From the NCBI GenBank assembly GCA_030704615.1, contig CM060732.1, positions 28,563,053-28,627,052 on the forward strand: a stretch of 64,000 nucleotides of DNA. The letters are read 5' to 3'. A model generated the notes under the pieces. That model saw nothing but the letters and a program-made list of their open reading frames with translations, was not told the DNA's origin and did no database searches. Both the position numbers and the translations under genes were made by a program. This DNA is from Takakia lepidozioides (Eukaryota; Streptophyta; Takakiopsida; Takakiales; Takakiaceae). Positions 56,116 through 64,000 of the stretch are shown here, one piece after another (the first letter of the stretch is position 1; each line of letters starts with the position of its first letter).

Positions 56116-58315
56116 TTGGTGAAGTTCTCCACAATTTGTTGGGTTGATATACACTGATGTACACGATAGCCAAGGTGAATCTAGTAAGGTTCACTTCTCT
56201 CAATGTAACAACGTAGGTGTTAACTCGTCAGATGTCACTTTTTGGGGGGTGAAAATTTGTCCAATAGCAGCCCCAAAGGGTTAAATGCTACATATGATTT
56301 CAGGGTTTGCCAAGTCTATCCCCTTTCTTTCAAAAATTAAAAATTAAATAAAAACTAATATTTGGTAATGCCAAACAATTATACATAACAACATAAGGCT
56401 GCTGCTAATATATTTTCAGGGCCTCCGTCCCCTTTTAATAAATTCAAAAGAAAAAGATGCATTAGATGTGGGTTTAACGTCAATGGTAGTCCTTCCTGTA
56501 GAAAATTGCCCATAGAATTCTTCCGGTCCTCGTCTGGTCTGGGCAATGGTCTTCCTACTTTACTCAAACTGGCAAACCCTACCTTCTTCTCCGCCCCCTC
56601 TCTCCCTCTTCTGAACTACCTTGCGGATGCCGCCTTCATTAAGTGCCATGTATGGTCTTTGCTTAAGAGTTCACACTCTTTGGAATTTGTGGAAAGCTAG
56701 ATGTTCATGGGTTCACTCTGAGGGCAGACCCCCCAATATCAGATATGTGTTATTTAACAATATATATATATATGACGCCTCCCCCAGGGAGCGTAACTTA
56801 TGGTTCACTTCACTACTGCCTTTCAGCTGAAAGGTGGACACCTTGTGTTATTTAACATATTTTTCGATCTGATGACTGAGGGGAGGAAGGCATGGGCCGC
56901 CTTATGTGCAGCTCTGCCCGAGCTTCAGATCAGCACAGGAGGTACCTGCTCAAGGAATTCGACATCACCTGGGTAAGAGCAGCTTGCTCAGCACCCGTAT
57001 GTCCAACTCATATGTTCAATGGAAATCAATGGAAAGACACCGTCCCCCCGCAATGGAAAATCCCCAATGGAAGGAAAGAGGGTGATTTCAACTGGCGCCA
57101 CAAAAGGGCTAGACATCAGAAACTCAAATCGCAGCTCAAGTTTTAAGACTTTTCAGTGGCATAGAAGCTTTTGAGACTTCTCCATCTTTCAAGCTTAATT
57201 CTTCTGCAGTAAGCAATCTCCCTCTCTGGCCTTTTTTCCACTTCTTCTCTTCCACCAGTTGCTTTCTCCCAGCCCCCCAATCCCCCCCCTCCACAATCCC
57301 CTCTTATCGTCTCCACTTTCGCGGGGTGGTTTCCCATTGTAAGGCTCCACGGCCTGTTCGGTGGTTTTTTTCCCAACCTGAGACTATTCCTCTCGGACTT
57401 CCTTATCTATAGAGTTTTTGAGGCCACCGTCCTTCTCTAAAATTTAAAAAAATAAAAAATAAAAACAATAGTAGTACACAAGTTGGCTTTTACTTTGAAA
57501 CCTAAACCGCAATCCTTTCACAATCATCAAAATATCCGCTGTCTGATTCCAGCACTGTGAAAGATTGAAACTCTGCTCCTCTCGATAAAAAATCTCATGA
57601 AGTGAAAAGCCTGGCAGAAACAAACAATCACACACACACACACACACACATTCCCAGCAAACCTGAAGTCCAAGTGATGCCCTGCTGAGACATCGGTTCA
57701 AAAGAGTTACATGTATACGCGAGAAGATGGAGGTGCACAGCTCCAGAATCAATAGAAGGTGGTTTGCTCACTCTTTAGATAGTAGCTGAAAACTGAGCAG
57801 TACAATACATAACTATACCGATGTGATTACAAGGAAGTTTTGACTCCAAAAGCAGAGCATACTACAGCCGGGACATTGAGAACGTGACTAAAGTCTTCCA
57901 ACATGTTTATGAGATTTCGACAAATGACAGGGTGTATTTATGTTCCCAACTGCTTTGCTCTGGAGTGGGGACCCCGACAAAGACTCGGCAGACTTTCTAT
58001 ATCTTACACTTGGCCAAGCATATTTGTCGAGGCTCTCCAGACAAGAACTGACTGAACCTTCCCCCATGCTTGCAGTAAATGACAGAATCTCTAGAGGGAA
58101 GGCCCTTCATAACCTCGCTTTCCCAGCTATAGAACAGGTGTCGAGTAAAATGGGGCCCTTAATTTACATTCAATTTCCAACTGTGAACTGCAAAGGGTTG
58201 AAATTGAACTGCAAGGGAGGGTTTACATGCTGTGCCCAGTCTGTGCAATGCGCACAAACGCTTGACCTCCCACCTGCAGACATATGGTCTTTGAGTGGAT
58301 GAACCATTGTAACCT
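56116..58315. other. Intergenic and NINJA downstream region
   Basis: No supported gene. A TA microsatellite lies at about 56760-56774 and a CA microsatellite at about 57631-57651. The right edge is presumably the 3' UTR of the NINJA gene. Confidence 0.5.
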
Positions 58316-61300
58316 CTATGCCTGAGCTGTTGCTGTTTGGGTCCCCAGAGGGAATGGCCCCACTACAATTGCCTTTTCAGGATTTGAGAGATCCCCACAA
58401 CCAGCATGCTGAACAAACTCTGCAGGTGACATGTGGCAGCCATGGCATGCACATACGATTCTGACCTGGCCTTTGTCAACCCTGTAAAGAACACCACATA
58501 TAGTCTTCCCGTTGGGTCCCACACCAGTACAAGTAACCCATGGCAGATCTGGTAATGAGCCCGTGCCGCCAAAAGTTTGTCCAGCAGCAACTCCTGGCCG
58601 CAAGCTGGAAGCTTCTTGACCAGCGAGGCCTTCAAAATTTGGCAGGGACCCCTGCCGCCAGACACCACCATGATAGCCCTTGGATTCCTCATCCAATGAG
58701 GAAAAACTTCGAACTCCTGTGAGATCTGATTGAGCTGAATCAGCAGGAGTGCCTGGTTGGCCAGATCCACCAACACCCATCTCATCTGGTGTACTTGGAG
58801 AAACCCGAGAAGCAGACCGTTCCACCTGAGACACCACCACCCCTGCTCCCTGAGATGCAGGGCCCTTCACAGGACCGTTTGTGACCATTGGACTAGCCAG
58901 TGTATAGGCCCCCCCTGGTGGAGTATCGACCAGGCTTGCAAAGGCACTCCCATTCGAGCCCTCTCTTCTCAGAAGCCGTTCCCCTGCATCTGACTTAGTG
59001 CGGGAGGGCCCGAACTGTGGGGCAGGGGGTACTGCATGCGGGGCATTTGAGGTTGACGAGGGTTGTAGTCTTGCAAATGCACCGCTACCCATAGAACCAG
59101 CCCTTAGCAGTGGGTGCATACCAGAGGTGGACGAATCACGGGCTGGAGATGTACTCCGGCTATGGGTATGCTCATTGCCTTTAGCACCTGCCATCCCCAA
59201 ATGATACTTCGATAAGCAGTTGTAAAGACTCAGGTGATCCCTACCTCTGCTTGAAGCTTTGAGCAGCTCATCACATTCATGCAAAGAAGAGAAGGGATAT
59301 CCCCATGAAGGCAAAGAGGCAAAAGCTGGGCAGACAGTGGCTTAGGAGGATCTTGATAATGCAGATCGTACCACCATCAGAAATTTGTCCACCAGTGTGT
59401 ACTCCACAGTGGAGGACAGAGATAAATTGATCAAATTGAGATCAATAGACCTAAAGGAGAAACTCCGGAATCTCACCAAACTGTCTTGGAGACCACCCAA
59501 TCCGTCCCCATAGGTAGGCTTCCCAGATCTAGTTGCAGTTATTCTAATGCCCACATAGAAGCTTTCAGAACTAGACATCAACAATGTCCCAGGTGGATCA
59601 ATCCTCCTGCATGAAACCAGGTTAGGTTTGAGGTGGGATATCATGTCCCCTTGAACCTCACAACTCATATATCTCGACTATGTGCAACAACTTGACACCG
59701 ACTTCACAGATCCCCAGTAGGTCGAGTGTCTCTATGACGAAGATCAGACACATTCAGTTCTGGCCCCCTCTATGTGTGATGTGCTCTCTCAAGTTATCTA
59801 CAAAAAAAATACATTCACTAAGATTTCAGAGTTCTATATTTTTAATAGAACAGCTTCACCTCTAAGCAAGAGACCCCTAGTCCACATGTACCCTGCAGCA
59901 CAGCTGTTCATCTGGTCTACCTCCTCAGGTCCTTTTCCATTCTAACAGACATTTGGGTTAGTCAACGCTCTGCATATTCAGTGTGAACCGCGATAGAGAA
60001 TCACAGAAAACCAAAGAGGTTCCATGCTTTCTCTCCATATGCTACAGTGCACTGGATTGCAGTCCATAAAGGATATGGAGGGAGAAGGAAAGGTTTGTTG
60101 TGGAAGCCTTGCAAACAGAGAGGAGACAATAAACTCACAGGTAAAAGAGGGTAATGTACAGACTAACAAGGGCAGTTCCTGTAAGATAGACAAGTAGGAG
60201 AGAAGCCATCCTAATAAGCAAAGCAAAGTGTCAAAGACAAAATGCCAACTGCCAAGTTCAATTGGTAATTCTGGACGGTCCACGTACCTTGAGAATTGCG
60301 GTTGTCATCATCATGAGTCATCCCTGACTGAGTTCTCTTCAGCCCAGAAGATCCATTCCGAGGAGGTGAATGAGGGGGTGTAGGTTGGGGCCGCAAGACT
60401 GCCGGCGCCCATGCTGCAGGCCCTTCGTGGGTCTGGAGTTGGAAGGGAGAATAACCTGCAGGTACAGAGATTTGGAAAGGATTTGGCATGTTAGGGGTCG
60501 GCCGCTGTTCTTGATTCCCCTCTCCCCCAGGGGCTGGGGCAGGTGCAAACTGCATTAAATATGGGAATGGAAATGGGACACTGAACGGTACCCCCCCTGC
60601 AGCAGCTGCTGCTGGGACAGATATAGGGAAAGGGTAAGGAACATGCATGAGAGGAAATGCAGGATTGGGAGGGTATGTCATGCCCCCAATTGCACTACTG
60701 GCAGGTGGGACTGGGCCACTTGTCAGGCTACAGTTACTAGTCCGGTTGCATCCCTCCGCACCACCACCACTGTTCATTGGTCTGCTGGACGGAGTCTCCC
60801 CTTCTCTGACTTCAAACCTTGTACCATTGTTACTGTGTTTTTCATCCTTTTGATCAGAATTTTCACTACCAACTGAGTCACTTTGACTTGGAGGCTTTGT
60901 TCTCTCACCCCCTCTCTCTGGCTCCAGCCTGGACGATGGTTTCTCTGTCCCAGCATCCCCACCCCTCCGCTGTTGCCCATTGTTCGAATTGGGTTGTCCT
61001 TTCACCACACCCTCTCTACTACTCTCCATAAGAGCAGCTGCAACTTGATACGCAGTTGCATTATTCATTTGCATCTCAAATACCTTCTGGATCCATGCTG
61101 GGTCCATTTGAGTGCGGGAAAAATCCATATGATTGACACCTGGAGGACCCAGCCCCTCATTTCTATTTTGAAGATATGCCAGCTCAGGAACACCGCCTCT
61201 ACAAGAATCGTCCCCTGATGAATCCACACCGGCAGCACCATCTGACTCCCGACCTCTGTCCTTGGTAGCCCTATCTCTCTCTCGCTGCAAAGCCCGACGG

Positions 61301-62826
61301 ATTTCAAGCAACTGCTCACCCTCCTCATTATTTTGGTCAACCCCCACAGCCATGGGCTTGTCTCCTTTCTCATCCAAAGAAGCTGGAGCAGGCCCAGATG
61401 CCTGGGGGATTGCATCCCAATTGTGTGCCCATGTGCTGCTGCCAGGCCTCCGAAAGGCTGCAAGACTCATGGCGCCACCTGCCTCTTGGCTATCAGGTGG
61501 GGAAGAGACTGAAGAGATGGACCCCTCCTTTGCCTGAAGTGGGGGAGAGGGGGGTAGAGATGAATTTGTTCGTCTCAACTGGTTTGGTGGGGTGCCTGGG
61601 CGGGTCTTTCCAGTGGTCACTCCCGGAGGACCGGATGGCCCTGGCTTATCATCTTCTTTCTTTGACTTTTTCAATTGTTTTTGTCCTTCCAGAAGCAACT
61701 TCCTCTTCTTTCGTGCCTCCTGCCGTTTCTGAGTTTGCATCTCCCTCTTTCTCTGCTGCTCCATCATATCCTGCTGCTGGATTATGATTTGCCGCTGCTG
61801 CTGGTCAACTGCCGAACCCTTCCCTGCATCAGGGTCATTTCGCAGATCCACCCCATGAGGCATATCGGCACTGGCTGGCGTCACACCTTGCTGAGCAGGA
61901 GCAGGTGCGGCCTCAGTATGTTTCCCAGCTGAAAGAGAGTTCATGGATTGGGCAGTCTGCAAAACTACCCCCCGCGCCATCGGATCCATGCCATCCTTAA
62001 AAGCCTCCAACAACTGCAAGGGTATGGCACCTTGCGCAGCAATGCGTGCCCATGCAGCAGCAGTTGCCACAGCCTGTGGAGGAAGCCCCTGAAGTTCCTT
62101 GATCAAACTGGCCTCATCTTGCACACTCAAAGGCAATCTTTGATGTTCTGGCTGAGCTGCCTTTTCTTGCAATGCCTGCCAGATACTCTGCGCAAAAATC
62201 TTGGAGTCCTCTGCTACTGAATTTTCAGCTGGGCGCCAAGGGCCCTCGGATAAGGATCCTGGGTGGGGTGGGGCTGCGCTGCGGGAAGGGAAGGGCCCTG
62301 ACAAACCCTTCTCCCTCCCTTCAGGTGCAGTCCTCCCAAACTCTTGCCAAAAAGCTTGAACTCTGCCACCCTTCTGTTCACCATTGATGGACACACCAGC
62401 ATCAAGGAAAGCGCCCTTGGCAGAGGTCTCCATTGACCCACCACCCTCCCTATTCTTCTCGGTGTTCTTGTCTGCATGTTGGTCCCGGAAGCTGTCTTTG
62501 ATCCTGAAACCATCTCTGTCCGTGTATGCCTCCTTCTCCTTATCCTTGGCTTTTGGTTTGCTGCTTTTTGTCCCTCCTAATGAAAGCCCCAGACTAAGCT
62601 CTAGCCCACTGTCGTCCTCTGCATCGAAATCTGGAGTCTGTCTGTGCTCTTTGGTGTCACTACTCTCTGAACATATCTGGGATTGCCCCTCTTGGGCGTC
62701 GTCGGTATTGCCAGGTTGATCAGCTTTCAGGCACCAGCGATGTAAGGTGGGTGGCGGACCCCATCCTCCCTCGGACTTGGGCTCAGCGTGGGAAGCCCCG
62801 AAGTGGTCTTCCTGGTTGCCCCCCAT
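58316..62826 (-). CDS. NINJA: NINJA-family transcriptional co-repressor (long form)
   Basis: Two exons, 62826-60288 and 59187-58316, joined in phase at CAAG|GTACGT...GGCAG|GTGCT for 1136 residues. An EAR repressor motif sits near residue 77 (GLELSLGLSLGG), which in the family recruits TOPLESS. A basic segment (QKRQEARKKRKLLLEGQKQL, about 360) corresponds to the family's middle motif. The C-terminal domain is DLPWVTCTGVGPNGKTICGV, LYRVDKGQVRIVCACHG and MSPAEFVQHAG, which in NINJA/AFP proteins binds the TIFY motif of JAZ-type repressors. So it is a nuclear adaptor linking TIFY proteins to TOPLESS in jasmonate-type signalling. It is more than twice the length of Arabidopsis NINJA; the extra is low-complexity Gln/Pro/Ser/Gly-rich sequence. 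The intron is 1100 bp. NINJA and AFP cannot be separated firmly by eye; the CACHG-SPxEFVxHA form favours NINJA. Confidence 0.9.
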
Positions 62827-63010
62827 CTCCGGCTGGCACCTGTTGTCAGGAGTTTTCGAGATGCGGCCCTTCTCTCCAGAGTTACAGCAGTGCTATAGAT
62901 GCGGGTGCCAGCATAAGCATCTGCGAGTTACAAAACCACATGTGTCAGATGAATCTCTCCTGTTCTCGCTTCTCAAAACTGGGTGCTCAGTGACAAGAGT
63001 CCCGCAGAGC

Positions 63011-63043
<33 letters not shown>

Positions 63044-64000
63044 GCACGCACACGTCCAGCAGCATACTCCACGATATAGTAACCCAAACCTCGTCTATAG
63101 TCATGCATGCATCGTCTTTCACCTGGTACCAAAGAATCTCAAGCCTGCCGCACAGGAAATGATGTTCCCGCGCAGATTTCCTGGAGTGTTTTGGTCTGAA
63201 ACTGCGATCCTTCCATCATATATTTCGCCAGCCTACTGTTTGGGGCTCGGATCTGGCCAGATACACAGTGACAGCACAATTCGATCTTACATAACACGAC
63301 GTTACCCTCAAACACTCTGGCCTCTTTTCTAAAGCCGAGATCTAGTCCGGAAACTTGCGCGGACTCAGTTTCAGGATCTGGTTGGAGTTCAGATTCTGAC
63401 TGCCATTGACCAGATCACTTTGGAAAATGTACCAAGAGACTCTTGAAGAGTTCAAGAGACTCTATCCAGGGGAGTGCCTGAGGAGCGAATCTAGAACCAT
63501 AGGACCGCCAGCACTTTTACAAGACAACATTTGTCGTCTCCGTCAGGTCCAAACTGGCTTTACCTTACCATGCATGCGCACGACTCTCTCTCCCACGCTC
63601 TCTGACAGAAGGCAAGAAGAATGAAACAGAATCTTGCTAATTTATCTTTTTCACAGCCATCCATCACTTAGCACCTCTCGCCTTTCTCTTCATCTCTCTC
63701 CCTCCACTTCATGAATTCTCCACAAATCACAGAACCAACTCACCAGGTGCATGTTGACCCCGCCTGTGCTTTCATCCATACAGAATAGGGCGTGCCTTTC
63801 TTTTCCTTCCCGGAAGACTGCGCCCTGCAGGTTGCACCAGATGCTAACAACAACAGAAAGAAGAAAGGAAGGCGCAAGTAAGAAAGATGTTTGCTCGAGA
63901 GAAGAAACCGGCGAAAACAGACTAGAGGTTTACAATCTGCATTTCGACGACATGAAGCAGCGACTAGAATTTCCGACAACGGAACAACACGCTTCCTGCC
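62827..64000. other. NINJA upstream region with CT/CA microsatellite
   Basis: Presumed 5' UTR and promoter of the NINJA gene on the minus strand. A (TC)n(AC)n tract lies at about 63011-63050. A minus-strand frame at 63979-63740 has a hydrophobic stretch (LPFFFLLLLASG) but no recognisable domain or start context and is not called. Confidence 0.5.

Noticed and set aside
60339-62719. Many plus-strand open frames opposite NINJA exon 1
   Set aside because: They mirror the GC-rich coding strand of NINJA and show no domain content.
63740-63979. Minus-strand open frame with a hydrophobic stretch, possible signal peptide
   Set aside because: The hydrophobic segment starts about 40 residues in, nothing follows in frame, and it lies in the presumed NINJA upstream region.

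Overview
The window looks like nuclear DNA of a streptophyte (green plant lineage) with a large, repeat-rich genome. Evidence: genes are split by GT-AG introns. A NINJA-family jasmonate co-repressor, PLS-type PPR sequences, telo-box and site II promoter motifs, Ty3-type LTR and CACTA elements are all plant-like. A secreted cyanovirin-N-type protein and a prokaryote-type ParB/DNA-methyltransferase gene make an ordinary flowering plant less likely; a charophycean alga, bryophyte, lycophyte or fern would all fit. The species cannot be fixed from sequence alone.

Layout. 0-5 kb: a hairpin-rich ~120-bp tandem repeat, then a decayed multi-exon gene encoding a ParB-like N-terminal region and a beta-type (N4/N6) DNA methyltransferase C-terminal region. 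5.5-6.8 kb: truncated LINE. 7.0-7.6 kb: two minisatellites. 7.96-15.13 kb: a complete 12-exon GRWD1 (glutamate-rich WD-repeat, ribosome biogenesis) gene of 475 codons whose exons join in phase, with a telo-box/site II promoter. 15.7-16.7 kb: fragment of a HAD/FCP1-like gene family. 18.0-23.4 kb: MITE-like elements and two different arrays of GC-rich hairpins, one inside a CACTA-type element. 23.4-44.4 kb: a second copy of the HAD-like gene, split by a Ty3/gypsy element (25311-41678, 5-bp target duplication GGCTT). The 5' LTR of that element is itself split by a 3.38-kb CACTA element (37717-41096, 3-bp target duplication TAA) carrying PPR gene fragments. 47.9-48.7 kb: third HAD/FCP1-like copy, inactive. 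49.9-51.1 kb: two-exon gene for a secreted CVNH protein. 52.2-54.9 kb: tandem array of broken PPR modules. 55.2-56.1 kb: long inverted repeat. 58.3-62.8 kb: two-exon NINJA-family gene of 1136 codons.

Only three genes look intact: GRWD1 (nucleolar ribosome assembly), the CVNH protein (secreted lectin-like) and NINJA (nuclear co-repressor). They share no obvious pathway. The rest of the window is a layered record of transposition, gene capture and decay.
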